From Sphingobacterium siyangense (GTDB lineage: Bacteria; Bacteroidota; Bacteroidia; Sphingobacteriales; Sphingobacteriaceae), in assembly GCF_007830445.1 (NCBI RefSeq), contig NZ_VLKR01000007.1, positions 62,001-126,000 of the forward strand: a stretch of DNA of 64,000 bases, read 5' to 3'. Position numbers and translations under genes: made by a program. Below, one piece after another: positions 29,054 through 38,004 of the stretch (positions are counted from its first letter, which is position 1; each line of letters opens with the position of its first letter). The notes beneath the pieces are model-generated. The model was not told the DNA's origin. It was given only the letters and a program-made list of their open reading frames with translations, and did not search any database.

Positions 29054-31441
29054 TTACTCCACTTTTAAACTGTCGACCGGATTAGCTTTTGCAGCGGCTA
29101 TTGCTCTGGTACATAGGGTTAGAATGGCAATTACCAGTGCGATGATCCCGGCACCTACAAGTATCCACCAGCTGACCGAAATGCGATAAGCGAACTCTTG
29201 CAGCCACTGATTCATCAATAACCATCCGATCGGCAGTGCAATTAACAGGGCTATACCGACCAGTTTAACCATATCAGAGCACAGTAGATAAACCAGGTTG
29301 CTGAGTGTTGCACCTAATGTTTTGCGTATACCGATTTCTTTTATTCGCAATTGGATAGCGAATGTGATTACACCAAATAGCCCTAAACAGGCAATAACGA
29401 TAGACAATAAGGCAAAAATTAAGAGAATTTGACCCTGTTTTATTTCCGAATTGTATTGCTGTTCAAAGGTTTTATCTAAAAATGTGTATTCTAAAGGATA
29501 ATCGGGGACATATTTACTGTAAACTTTGTTTATATGCGAAATTGTATGGTCTACATTTGTCGATTTCATGCGAATATAAATATTATCCATTTCCATTTTA
29601 TTAGCTGGAAGTTCTAGGATAAGAGGCTCTATTTTGTGCTGAAGCGAATAAATATGAAAGTCGCTGACGACCCCGATAACAGATTTCAGGATAGATTTTC
29701 CAGTTGTGTCTCTTCCAAATTCGATCCTTTTGCCTATCGCGTTTGTCCAGCCTTGTTTTTTTGCAAATGCTGCGTTTATAATGACAGAGGCGCTATCTGT
29801 TGGCATGGTACTGTCGAAATTTCTTCCCTTAACCAGTTGAATATGCATTGCTGGGATAAAATTAGGGTCAATTTTTAAGGTATTGGCGAGTGTAAAGTTG
29901 GGATCAATTTTTCCATTATTTTCAACATTGAAAGTTCCCACGCCAATGTCGTTTTTCCCAATTGGATTGCTGGCGAACGCTACTTCTGTGATATGGCTAT
30001 CTTCAAGTAAGCTATTTCTGAACTCGTCGCCTTTATTGCGAGTGGATTCATTGTCCAGATGGAAAACCATGACCTGATTTTTGTCGAAACCCAGGTTTTT
30101 TGTAGTCATAAAATTCAATTGTAGAAAAATCACCATGGTGGATACAATAAGCAATACTGCGATTACAAATTGAAAAACCACAAGTGATTTTCTCAGTAGA
30201 TGTTGGAAGCCATGTGTTCCGATCTGATTTTTTAGCGAAGGAATAGTCTTTAGTCCTGCAAGTATTAAAGCTGGATAAATACCGGTAGTGAATACTAAAA
30301 ATACGATAAATGGAAGTACAAACAGTAAGGTTTTCCCTATTCCAAAATGCCATAAATCCAATTGCTTACCGATCATTTGGTTTAGCCATGGAAGAAAAGT
30401 TGAGGCCAGCAATATGCTTAACAATGCTGCACAAAAGATGATTAAAGACGTTTCAACAAGAAACTGCTTGGTTAGATTTAAAGTGCTGGATCCGATTACT
30501 TTCCGGACGGCAATTTCTCTCATCCTTATTGAAGCCTGCGCCGTCGTGATATTAATATAATTTACGATCGCAATTAAGAGTACTAATGCACCGACAATGG
30601 AAAAGATGTAAACATATTTGATATTGCTATTATTGCCGAGCTCATAACTTAGATTAGAATGCAGATGGATATCCGTAATTGGTTGTAATTCGATTTTATA
30701 ATCAAAATCGAGATTCCGTCCATGAATATATTTTTTTACGATGTAAGGAAGTTTTTTTTGAAGTTGGGGCAAGTATGACTGATCTTTTAATAGTACGTAA
30801 GTATAAAGGTAAAGTCGATTCCAATCAGGATTAAAGTCTTTTGAAAAGGAACGGATAGCTCTGAAGCTGAAATGTGTATTTTGAGGTACATTTTGTATAA
30901 CAGCCGTGACAAGGCTGGGTTCAGATTTATTGAAATAAAGCGTTTTATTGACTGCTGTTTCTACGGATCCAAACAATTGTACGGCTAAGTCTTCTGTCAG
31001 TACAATAGATTGGGGATTAGCCAATGCCCTTGCAGGATTGCCAGCAAGAAAATTATAGTCAAATAGATTGAAGAAATTCTTGTCTGCGAGGAAGATTTCG
31101 TTGACTTTTGTTTGTTGATTATCAATGGTAATTATGCCTCCGCCCTCGATATCGAATCGGGTGGCTTCTTTTACGCCGGGAAATTCATCTTTAATAACAT
31201 TTGCAAGGGGACCTGCAGTTCCTGTTATATCAAAGGAACCGCCATCCCATTTTCCGTGAGAAACAACGCGATATATACGGTCTGCCTGCGTAAAATAACG
31301 ATCATAACTCAATTCATCATTCACAAATAAGAGGATAATCCAACATGCGGCTAGGCCCAACGATAATCCTAGTATATTGATTAAGGAGAAGATTTTGTTT
31401 CTGAACAATTTCCGCCAACCGACTTTTAAGTAATTATACAT
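29054..31441 (-). CDS. FtsX-like ABC transporter permease (MacB type)
   Basis: A 795-residue inner-membrane permease of the large Bacteroidota FtsX/MacB-like class. The N-terminus is typical (LFRNKIFSLINILGLSLGLAACWIILLFVNDELSYDRYFTQADRIYRV), followed by a MacB-type periplasmic domain (FPGVKEATRFD, NPQSIVLTEDLAVQLFG), an FtsX helix cluster (VYIFSIVGALVLLIAIVNYINITTAQASIRMREIAVRKVIGSS), a second half with a repeated periplasmic domain, and the C-terminal FtsX domain (IACLGLFGVITFAIQLRIKEIGIRKTLGAT). No ATPase gene is in the neighbourhood. Such permeases are often implicated in efflux or envelope stress. A paired palindrome and a sigma-54-like element lie upstream (31530-31637). Confidence 0.93.
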   Translation of the reverse strand: MYNYLKVGWRKLFRNKIFSLINILGLSLGLAACWIILLFVNDELSYDRYFTQADRIYRVVSHGKWDGGSFDITGTAGPLANVIKDEFPGVKEATRFDIEGGGIITIDNQQTKVNEIFLADKNFFNLFDYNFLAGNPARALANPQSIVLTEDLAVQLFGSVETAVNKTLYFNKSEPSLVTAVIQNVPQNTHFSFRAIRSFSKDFNPDWNRLYLYTYVLLKDQSYLPQLQKKLPYIVKKYIHGRNLDFDYKIELQPITDIHLHSNLSYELGNNSNIKYVYIFSIVGALVLLIAIVNYINITTAQASIRMREIAVRKVIGSSTLNLTKQFLVETSLIIFCAALLSILLASTFLPWLNQMIGKQLDLWHFGIGKTLLFVLPFIVFLVFTTGIYPALILAGLKTIPSLKNQIGTHGFQHLLRKSLVVFQFVIAVLLIVSTMVIFLQLNFMTTKNLGFDKNQVMVFHLDNESTRNKGDEFRNSLLEDSHITEVAFASNPIGKNDIGVGTFNVENNGKIDPNFTLANTLKIDPNFIPAMHIQLVKGRNFDSTMPTDSASVIINAAFAKKQGWTNAIGKRIEFGRDTTGKSILKSVIGVVSDFHIYSLQHKIEPLILELPANKMEMDNIYIRMKSTNVDHTISHINKVYSKYVPDYPLEYTFLDKTFEQQYNSEIKQGQILLIFALLSIVIACLGLFGVITFAIQLRIKEIGIRKTLGATLSNLVYLLCSDMVKLVGIALLIALPIGWLLMNQWLQEFAYRISVSWWILVGAGIIALVIAILTLCTRAIAAAKANPVDSLKVE

Positions 31442-31529
31442 GATTTCCTAATTTTAATCTTAAAAATTCATTGCATTTCATGTCATTTTTATCTCATACA
31501 ACATGCTTGAGATCAATTGGTTTTAAACG

Positions 31530-31547
31530 CATCAATAGTTTTGCCTA
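31530..31547 (-). promoter_or_regulatory. candidate sigma-54-like promoter for the FtsX permease gene
   Basis: On the minus strand the sequence reads TAGGCAAAACTATTGATG: GG, ten bases (CAAAACTATT), then GA. This keeps the -25/-24 GG, the C-A after it, and TTG at -15 to -13 of the sigma-54 consensus, with A instead of C at -12. It lies about 57 bp from the nearest palindrome and about 100 bp before the start codon. Inference only. Confidence 0.4.
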
Positions 31548-31601
31548 AACTTTAAGTTTTTGATATTCAGTGTTTTGTTTGTTTTTTTAACCGTATTAAA
31601 T

Positions 31602-31637
31602 TGTTCGATTGTGAACAATACTGTTCGCTTGCGAACG
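31602..31637. promoter_or_regulatory. paired palindromic operator between FtsX and S41 genes
   Basis: TGTTCGATTGTGAACA (31602-31617) and TGTTCGCTTGCGAACG (31622-31637) match the palindromes before the NTF2-like genes but are 20 bp apart rather than 30, so they also sit on the same helix face. They lie in the 336-bp gap between divergent genes. The rest of the gap is AT-rich. Confidence 0.6.
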
Positions 31638-31747
31638 GAGAATGGAAAATTGGATTACTTCTAGAAGATACGCTGAAATACATATTATAGGTCAAGAAAA
31701 TAACGAAATAATTTCTACAATTGACCAAATGTTTTTACAGTTTTTTT

Positions 31748-31755
31748 TAGTTTTG
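31748..31755 (+). promoter_or_regulatory. candidate -7 box for the S41 peptidase gene
   Basis: TAGTTTTG fits the Bacteroidota -7 consensus TANNTTTG and lies 22 bp before the ATG at 31778. No convincing TTTG -33 box is present at the standard distance, so this is tentative. Confidence 0.35.
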
Positions 31756-31777
31756 ATAAATTATTAATCGTTAGTTT

Positions 31778-32845
31778 ATGTGTAAAATTATCTTTTTTAT
31801 TGTATGTTTTTCTGTATTCAATATCTGTCGTGCCCAAAACAAGGAAGTAACCAAATTAGTCGATCAATTCATCGATACACTAGAGGCTCATTCTTTTATG
31901 CGTAGTAGAGTCGATTTCGATAAAATGCGTCAAGAAACAAAGTTGAACGTCAGGAATATTAATTCGACTGATTCATTAATGCCAACTTTTAAAAAGATAG
32001 TTGCAGGTTTAAATGATCATCATTCGAGTGTACATAGAGTTAAAGGTACCACAGATGAATTGGCGTTAATTAAAAAGTATGCTTCCACAACCTACGCACA
32101 ACTAGGGATGCCTGGGCCAAATTTTCAGCATCGATTGATCGAAGATAAATATGCATACATTAACGTTCCTGGTGTTGATCTGGAACATCGCATGTATATT
32201 GACACTTTACAAAAGCAGTTGCTTGAACTAGATGGAAAACAACCTAAGGCTTGGATTATTGATTTAACGGAGAATGAAGGTGGTAGTTGTGCTCCGATGA
32301 TCATTCCCTTTCATGCTCTCATAGATACCACACAAACCTTTTGTTATTTTGATGGAACATTGGACAAAGACGGAAAGGAGGTTTTGGTAGATAAATTTCA
32401 GATTCCCCAAAATGGTTTATATATAGACAATGATGTGGAAGCAAAGTATTTTAAATTTGATACTGTTCAAGTCTTACCGCTTGTAAATAATAAGATACCA
32501 GTAATTATTTTGATTTCGGGAATAACGGGAAGCTCAGGAGAGATTGCTGCATGTCATTTTTTAGGACAAAAGAATGTGACCGTCATCGGAACAAAGTCAG
32601 CTGGTTTAACATCAGGTAATGAACTTTATTATGTAGATAAAGGATATTCCATTAATTTAATGACTGCGTTGTTGCACAATAGAAAAGGAAAATCTTATGA
32701 TGTTGGAGAACGAATAAATCCAGATATAACGATTACGTATCCGGAGAATATTCAAAGCCGTAAAGAACAACATCAATATATATTAGAAAATAAATCAATA
32801 TTTATCAATAGGGCACTTGAGTTTTTAACCTCTGGAGGTATTTAA
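31778..32845 (+). CDS. S41-family (C-terminal processing-like) peptidase
   Basis: A 355-residue exported serine peptidase of the tail-specific protease family. Signal peptide MCKIIFFIVCFSVFNICRAQ. An N-terminal helical part (DQFIDTLEAHSFMRSRVDFDKMRQET, LNDHHSSV) precedes the catalytic fold: YAYINVPGV, AWIIDLTENEGGSCAPMI (strand-loop of the family, usually DLRxNxGG), then ISGITGSSGEIAACHFLGQKNVTVIGTKSAG with the nucleophile Ser252 or Ser253, and YDVGERINPDITI at the end. No PDZ domain is obvious. DLTENEGG departs from the usual DLRxNxGG by replacing Arg. Its substrate is unknown. The neighbouring divergent operator pair could control it as well as the FtsX gene. Confidence 0.85.
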   Translation: MCKIIFFIVCFSVFNICRAQNKEVTKLVDQFIDTLEAHSFMRSRVDFDKMRQETKLNVRNINSTDSLMPTFKKIVAGLNDHHSSVHRVKGTTDELALIKKYASTTYAQLGMPGPNFQHRLIEDKYAYINVPGVDLEHRMYIDTLQKQLLELDGKQPKAWIIDLTENEGGSCAPMIIPFHALIDTTQTFCYFDGTLDKDGKEVLVDKFQIPQNGLYIDNDVEAKYFKFDTVQVLPLVNNKIPVIILISGITGSSGEIAACHFLGQKNVTVIGTKSAGLTSGNELYYVDKGYSINLMTALLHNRKGKSYDVGERINPDITITYPENIQSRKEQHQYILENKSIFINRALEFLTSGGI

Positions 32846-32883
32846 CTTCTATTAGAACATTTTTTCGCTATCAGCTTATTGTT

Positions 32884-35800
32884 TTAATCTTCAATACGCA
32901 TTGGTTGGATCAATTTGAGAGCTTGTTCTTTCCAGTCTCCGATAAAGGGCTCAAGATCTGAATAACAGTTTTCATAAGTATAAGACCATTCTTTATTTTG
33001 GTCATCTGGTAAATAAATTGAGAGATAGCTTTGCTCATCGTTCTCAGTTTTAAATGCATAAACTAAATACTTTTTATTATTCTCGGTCAATTGTCCCAGA
33101 TAATCAATTTGTTGCGACTGCATATCCCATTCGGATTCCATGTAATCGTTTACAACAATTTTTCCAATTTCAATTTGCTCCTTATACCTGGGGGCTATCA
33201 AATCTTCGCGTTTTTTCTCTTTAAGCCCCCTCATCAATACTCCTCTTTGCGATATATTAACATTGATGCTATCCATTAATTTTTGATTCAATGGCAGACC
33301 GAGAACCAAAAATTCAGTTGCGGTGGAGGCTCGCAGATAACCTATTTGTGTATTAGCGAGCAACTGATGTTGATATTTTAGTAGTGAATCTTTTTGATCA
33401 TATAAACCCAGTATTTTCACATAATCGCTTATCCAATAAGGATCGAAACTATCCTCTGATTCCTGTTCGGAAGCAAATTTGGACAGGTCTTTGGCTAGAT
33501 ATTTCATTACATTCGGCAGATAAACCTTTACCATTTCAAGGCTATTGCGCACAGTGCTGTCCTTAGCGATTTCTAAACAAATATTCAATAGTGTAGGTCT
33601 GTAATTATCGATCGCAAATAATGGAATGACCTGTTCTAAATTCCCAGCTACGTATTTATGGGAAGTGCGTAAAGGCTGTAGTAATTGCCATACTTGGTAA
33701 TCAACATCGGGTCGATGATGATTTAATGCCTGGAGATACCATTCAAGCTGTGTTGAATCTATTTCATAGATGGTCGGGAAGATTGCTATTTTGATCAGGT
33801 CTGGTGTTGTCGGATCCTTAAGTATATTTTTTAAAAGAGGTATGCTCCGTTCATCATGATTCTTCACCAAACTATAGATCAGGTTTCTTCGAAGCCCACT
33901 GTTCTGCTCGTCATCGACCTGTTTTCGGACCAATGTTTTATAAATTAGTGCTAGGTCATTTTTATCAAATTTGTAATCGAGCTCCAATGTGTTTTTTGCC
34001 TTTTGACTAACGAGAGAATCAGCGCTATAGATATCTTCAAAAAGAGTTGCTGCTTTTGAGCTATATACGTCAAAGTTCGCTGTAGTACCTGTATAACGGA
34101 CGGATTTGATAATCCTGTTTATATCTATTTTTTCAACTGTTTCTTGTGTGCCGATAGCATCAAATCCATAGGATATATTGCCTCTGATCCAGATCGCTTT
34201 TTTATGATAGTTAGCTGTTAATGAATCGCTACTTGTGTAGATTGCAGCGGTTATATTGTCGGATCGTAGTGTGTCGTAATGGACCATTTTCTCAGATTTC
34301 TTTTTTGCAGTAGCCTGTATTTCGGCATATAAACTGTCGGTTTTTTCCAGCCGATAATATTTAGGCAGTTTAGTGATTTCCAAGAGAAAGGATGTGCTTG
34401 AATTGCTGTCGGCTGCGGCATAAATATGAGATTCGCTATCAAGTTGCTCAGCTACATTCTCATTTTTTATCTTTATCAACGATGTAGCAGGAAGTTTTAG
34501 CTTCATACTGTTTACGGTGAAATCTTTCCAGTCGGCTTCCTTAAAAGGAACCATACGGAAGGAATTAAAAAAAGCGCTATCCATTTCTTTATTATTCTTA
34601 TCTAGGTTTTCCTGAAGTACTTGATAAATTCGGTTCCCGCGGACCCATGTTTCTGCGAATAGGTTTGATTTGTTCAATTGGGCTTTTATTGCCATGCCCG
34701 TTATATTCTCCTTCTCCCTTGGCTCAACAGAGGTAACGGTAAGCGCTGGATTTTTTTTAAGGCTGTTTTTGAGCGTTTTCAGCATCAGGGATCTGTCTGT
34801 CATGATATAGCCAATCGGATAATCGTGATACTGAACCATATAATTTATTTTTCGATCCCTATCCATTGAAAAATAATTATGTATGCCATATTGGAGCTGT
34901 TTATCTCCGAGCTGCTCTGAACCTGTCTGGAAAAGGTATTGAATTTGCGTCGGCATTTTTATTGCAAAAGCACCAATGTCATTGACAGATTCATCTATTT
35001 CAGCAGGGCTGTCGAGAGGAAGGATTGTGAAGCCATTGAAAAAGCGGTCCGACAAATACCTGTCTAATGGACTTTTGCTGGTAAAGGCCGATAAGCTATA
35101 TAATGTATTGTTCTTTAGCCAGAATTCCCATTTAACCTCCATGCCATTATTTGCGGTGATCAACTGCATACCTTGGGCACCATCCTTTTCAAGAAATTGC
35201 TGAGATATAATAGGGAACTTGCTTTTGGCAGTCTTTCTTTCGTATTCTTGTTTTAAAATTTCTTTCGCAGTAAGTCCATTCAGGTCACCAACAAATTGAG
35301 CCGACACCATAAGTTCTGTTTCTGTGCTCAGATCACCATAGATGATGTTTGTTGCACCCAATGTATTTATCCTGTAGATATAACTTTTTGGTAATTGGAC
35401 AGTATATCCAAAGATAGAGTCCTTTTGGGGCATCCATTCCATCGTACTGAAGTCTATTTTATATTTAGAAGCCAGATCTGTTTTTTTTGTCTTAACGGGG
35501 CGGAGCTTATAGCCTTCATTTTGTAAAAGGTGGATGAGTCCTAGGTCACCTGCAAGATGAGCGGCCCCCACGACCGCGCAGAGCGTACCTTTATCGAGCT
35601 GCAAAATTATATTTTTTAGCATCGTGTTATTCCTTCTTTGCATTTCTTCAAGATCAATATGGGGTGAAATCGCGTTCCAAACACCAGCCAGGTCTCCAGA
35701 GCTATACAGTTGCATCATATCCTCCAGATACTTATAGTATTTTGTACTATCACTTTTGTTCGCAAGATGAACCAATTCGTTACTTCCATCAACATCCAGT

Positions 35801-36354
35801 TGATTTTCTATTGGCTCTAGGCCAACAATATATTTTCGTTGCGATTTGGCTAGGCCATAGAGATAAGCATCCAGTACGGCGGTAATATCGTCCGGTTTGT
35901 CGTTGCTGGGATTCATGAGATATTTAACAATAAGCGGAGATGCCATTTGCTGGGAATCCGGCATCACACCATACTCCTTTTGATAGCGTTTTACAAACTC
36001 TTTTTTTTGTACTTCGGTAAGCGCTATCTTTTTAAGTGTTGATTTTTTGCTGTATCGAAAATCCCATATCTGTTTATACAGTGTATCGGGGTGTACTTCC
36101 AAAGCCAGTGCATCTGTATTAGCAATAGCCACAAATATAGAATCATTGCTATTGATCAGACGCCGGTCTTTTAAATGTACAGAGCCTAACAGGTAAGAAG
36201 GTTTAGTTAACCCCTTTCCGGTAATCTCCCATAAAAAGCTTGTGTATTTTGTTTCTTGAGCATTAGCGTTGCTTATAAACGAAGTGAGACAGGAAAAAAT
36301 AAACACCCATAAAAGGAGTTGCGTGTATATTGTGGCGCTGACAGATTTATACAT
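32884..36354 (-). CDS. large exported TraB/GumN-family protein with long C-terminal extension
   Basis: An 1156-residue protein. After a signal peptide (ending ISNANAQE near 33) residues about 36-290 form a TraB/GumN (TIKI-like) domain: FLWEITGKGLTKPSYLLGSVHLKD with GSVH at 57-60, DALALEVHPD with Glu86, and CAVVGAAHLAGDLGLIHLLQNEGYKLRPV. Ordinary GumN-like proteins are about 280-300 residues. Here some 860 residues follow: repeated alpha/beta segments (residues about 300-760; YTVQLPKSYIYRI, FAIKMPTQIQYLF, MKLKLPATSLI, one 'lipid-binding-like' unit each) and then a helical repeat region resembling HEAT/armadillo (YSLVKNHDERSIPLLKNILKDPTTPDLIKIAIFPTIYEI). It is monocistronic and faces the S41 gene. 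The role is unknown. Confidence 0.75.
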   Translation of the reverse strand: MYKSVSATIYTQLLLWVFIFSCLTSFISNANAQETKYTSFLWEITGKGLTKPSYLLGSVHLKDRRLINSNDSIFVAIANTDALALEVHPDTLYKQIWDFRYSKKSTLKKIALTEVQKKEFVKRYQKEYGVMPDSQQMASPLIVKYLMNPSNDKPDDITAVLDAYLYGLAKSQRKYIVGLEPIENQLDVDGSNELVHLANKSDSTKYYKYLEDMMQLYSSGDLAGVWNAISPHIDLEEMQRRNNTMLKNIILQLDKGTLCAVVGAAHLAGDLGLIHLLQNEGYKLRPVKTKKTDLASKYKIDFSTMEWMPQKDSIFGYTVQLPKSYIYRINTLGATNIIYGDLSTETELMVSAQFVGDLNGLTAKEILKQEYERKTAKSKFPIISQQFLEKDGAQGMQLITANNGMEVKWEFWLKNNTLYSLSAFTSKSPLDRYLSDRFFNGFTILPLDSPAEIDESVNDIGAFAIKMPTQIQYLFQTGSEQLGDKQLQYGIHNYFSMDRDRKINYMVQYHDYPIGYIMTDRSLMLKTLKNSLKKNPALTVTSVEPREKENITGMAIKAQLNKSNLFAETWVRGNRIYQVLQENLDKNNKEMDSAFFNSFRMVPFKEADWKDFTVNSMKLKLPATSLIKIKNENVAEQLDSESHIYAAADSNSSTSFLLEITKLPKYYRLEKTDSLYAEIQATAKKKSEKMVHYDTLRSDNITAAIYTSSDSLTANYHKKAIWIRGNISYGFDAIGTQETVEKIDINRIIKSVRYTGTTANFDVYSSKAATLFEDIYSADSLVSQKAKNTLELDYKFDKNDLALIYKTLVRKQVDDEQNSGLRRNLIYSLVKNHDERSIPLLKNILKDPTTPDLIKIAIFPTIYEIDSTQLEWYLQALNHHRPDVDYQVWQLLQPLRTSHKYVAGNLEQVIPLFAIDNYRPTLLNICLEIAKDSTVRNSLEMVKVYLPNVMKYLAKDLSKFASEQESEDSFDPYWISDYVKILGLYDQKDSLLKYQHQLLANTQIGYLRASTATEFLVLGLPLNQKLMDSINVNISQRGVLMRGLKEKKREDLIAPRYKEQIEIGKIVVNDYMESEWDMQSQQIDYLGQLTENNKKYLVYAFKTENDEQSYLSIYLPDDQNKEWSYTYENCYSDLEPFIGDWKEQALKLIQPMRIED

Positions 36355-36621
36355 TCGGTTGATAGATCAATATTATGGTTCTAAGAAATGAAGCTAAAGC
36401 TATTTACTTGGTAGCATATCTTACTATGGCTAAAAATTGAATTGATCATATAAGATTCAAAATCAAAATAATCTATTAAAAATAAATAAATTTCAATAGA
36501 TGCGCAAGAGAACCTCCTTTAAAATCTTTTGTTCACAATTGTTGAATCCTGGTTTTCAGTTTTAATTAAATGGGCGTAAATCAGGAAGTACAATTCATCT
36601 TTTAGCCCGCATTTAATAGGG

Positions 36622-36667
36622 TGTACGCATGTGAACAATATCGCTATAAACTGTTCGCATCCGTACA
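36622..36667. promoter_or_regulatory. paired palindromic operator, copy 2
   Basis: TGTACGCATGTGAACA (36622-36637) and TGTTCGCATCCGTACA (36652-36667), again exactly 30 bp apart and mirror-related, as before the genes at 8540 and 38996. This lies in the 585-bp non-coding gap 36355-36939; upstream of it the gap is AT-rich with nothing else recognised. Confidence 0.65.
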
Positions 36668-36740
36668 GCTACTTTTTCTGAAAAAGATATGGAATATGCT
36701 TTAAGAGGCTATAGAAGCCGTTATTGAACGCACAGGACAA

Positions 36741-36758
36741 CTGGTATAGTATTTGGCA
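36741..36758 (+). promoter_or_regulatory. candidate sigma-54-like promoter element, copy 2
   Basis: CTGGTATAGTATTTGGCA: GG, ten bases, then GG. It lies 76 bp past the palindrome pair and 197 bp before the start codon. About 180 nt of conserved leader separates it from the gene and matches the leader at 8365-8539 over most of its length. Confidence 0.4.
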
Positions 36759-36939
36759 CGAAGCTAATAAAATTGATCTTATGTTCTTTATGCATTTTGA
36801 AGTTCACCTTTTCATTTCAGTCATTCACCGAGTTTTACCCGTTGTTGATCTAAAGTCTGTGAGCAAGAAGCATCTAGAGCAGTAATTTTGAATCAACAAA
36901 TAAGAATAGAAAAAACTTACACGATAAAATAAAGATATT

Positions 36940-37386
36940 ATGAAAACGCTAGTAAAAACAATCGCAGCAGCAGCCTTAATCGCAATTTCAACATGTGCTA
37001 TGGCAGCTGAAGGTCCAGGATCAAAATCAGCAAAAACAAACGTTAACCTATCAACAGCAGACTTTGCTTTAGAGCACTATGTTGCTGTAATGACTGAAGG
37101 TGAATCGGCTGGTGTAGAACAATTGTTTGCCGAAGATTTTAATCAAAAGGTCCAAACGGCAAACCTGAAGTCAAATAGCCGTAGTGAAGTGGTTAAGTCC
37201 TTGAAAAAACAAAAAGGCGAGAAGCTAAACTGTACAGTGAATACAGACGTTCTTGAAGAATCAGCAGATTATATGGTGGCCAGGGTTACCTTGAAATTTG
37301 AGGATTTCAGCAAGACAGATCTAGTGACTTTTGTCCGTGAAGGAAATGACTGGAAAGTGTCCAAATCGATCAATTCGTATAAATAG
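36940..37386 (+). CDS. small secreted NTF2-like/lumazine-binding-like protein, copy 2
   Basis: A 148-residue paralog that aligns with the product of the gene at 8540 without gaps; most residues are identical, including AEGPGSKS after the signal peptide, VNLSTADFALEHYVAV, EQLFAEDFN, VVKSLKKQK, DYMVARVTLKFE and VSKSINSYK. Signal peptide MKTLVKTIAAAALIAISTCAMA. Upstream palindromes, leader and the downstream terminator are duplicated as well, so the copies arose by segmental duplication of roughly 0.85 kb. The ligand or reaction is unknown. Confidence 0.85.
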   Translation: MKTLVKTIAAAALIAISTCAMAAEGPGSKSAKTNVNLSTADFALEHYVAVMTEGESAGVEQLFAEDFNQKVQTANLKSNSRSEVVKSLKKQKGEKLNCTVNTDVLEESADYMVARVTLKFEDFSKTDLVTFVREGNDWKVSKSINSYK

Positions 37387-37418
37387 GAGTCATTTTAATT
37401 CAATATATAAGTTGTAGG

Positions 37419-37445
37419 GCCACATCAGGAGATGTGGCTTTTTTT
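37419..37445 (+). terminator. rho-independent terminator after the copy 2 NTF2-like gene
   Basis: GCCACATC, loop AGGA, GATGTGGC followed by seven T. It is the paralogous counterpart of the hairpin at 9066-9094. Confidence 0.88.
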
Positions 37446-37597
37446 GTTTTATTGCGGACAGTTCGTTTTTCTAACTCTAACTTACGAAACGTGGGCTAAC
37501 ATTCAGCATCGTTATACGTGAATTTGCTAATCATCATTTGCTTCTTTCTGGACAAATGCTCACTTATGGCAGGAACCAAGTTATCTTATAGATACGT

Positions 37598-37800
37598 ATC
37601 CCTTTGCTGTTTCTTTGCTTTTTTACCAATGAAACACCAATGAAACACCAATGAAACACCAATGAAACACCGAAGAAACACCGAAGAAACACCAAAGAAA
37701 TAGCAGACGAAGCCCAAGCCAATCCCAAAGAAGACCCGAACAAAGAGCAAAGAAATACCAAAGAACCGGCAAAGAATCAGCAAGGAATAAGCATAGCAAT
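37598..37800. repeat. 11-bp tandem repeat array with inverted units at its left end
   Basis: From 37625 to 37800 the sequence divides exactly into 16 units of 11 bp: four perfect ACCAATGAAAC, two ACCGAAGAAAC, one ACCAAAGAAAT, then nine decayed units (AGCAGACGAAG to AGCATAGCAAT). The plus strand is almost free of T in the array. Just before it, 37598-37619 read on the opposite strand gives two more units (AGCAAAGAAAC, AGCAAAGGGAT), separated from the array by five T, so the left end can fold back. Short minus-strand frames through the array are open in all three phases only because the unit has no stop codon; I do not regard them as genes. The remaining gap 37801-38004 is AT-rich upstream DNA of the next gene. 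Confidence 0.85.
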
Positions 37801-38004
37801 TTCATTAAAAATTCTCTTTTTTAACTAAATCTTGACCAATAGTGGTGTATCAGTTAATTGAGTGAAATCAATGAAATACGACGAATATTCTTAAGTTTGC
37901 GGCATTAACCTGTATTATATTCAAAAAGTGATTCAATTTAGTTTAGACACTCGGTTGAAGTTCCCACTTTAATAGTTATAGCATAAAAAGCTTATTAATA
38001 TCAA

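Noticed and set aside
37598..37800. CRISPR array
   Set aside because: Units are 11 bp without spacers and no cas genes are near.
37564..37805. Three overlapping minus-strand frames of 60-65 codons with FHWCFIG-like repeats
   Set aside because: They are the same 11-bp DNA repeat read in three phases; the unit lacks stop codons on that strand. No signal, family match or gene-like start context.
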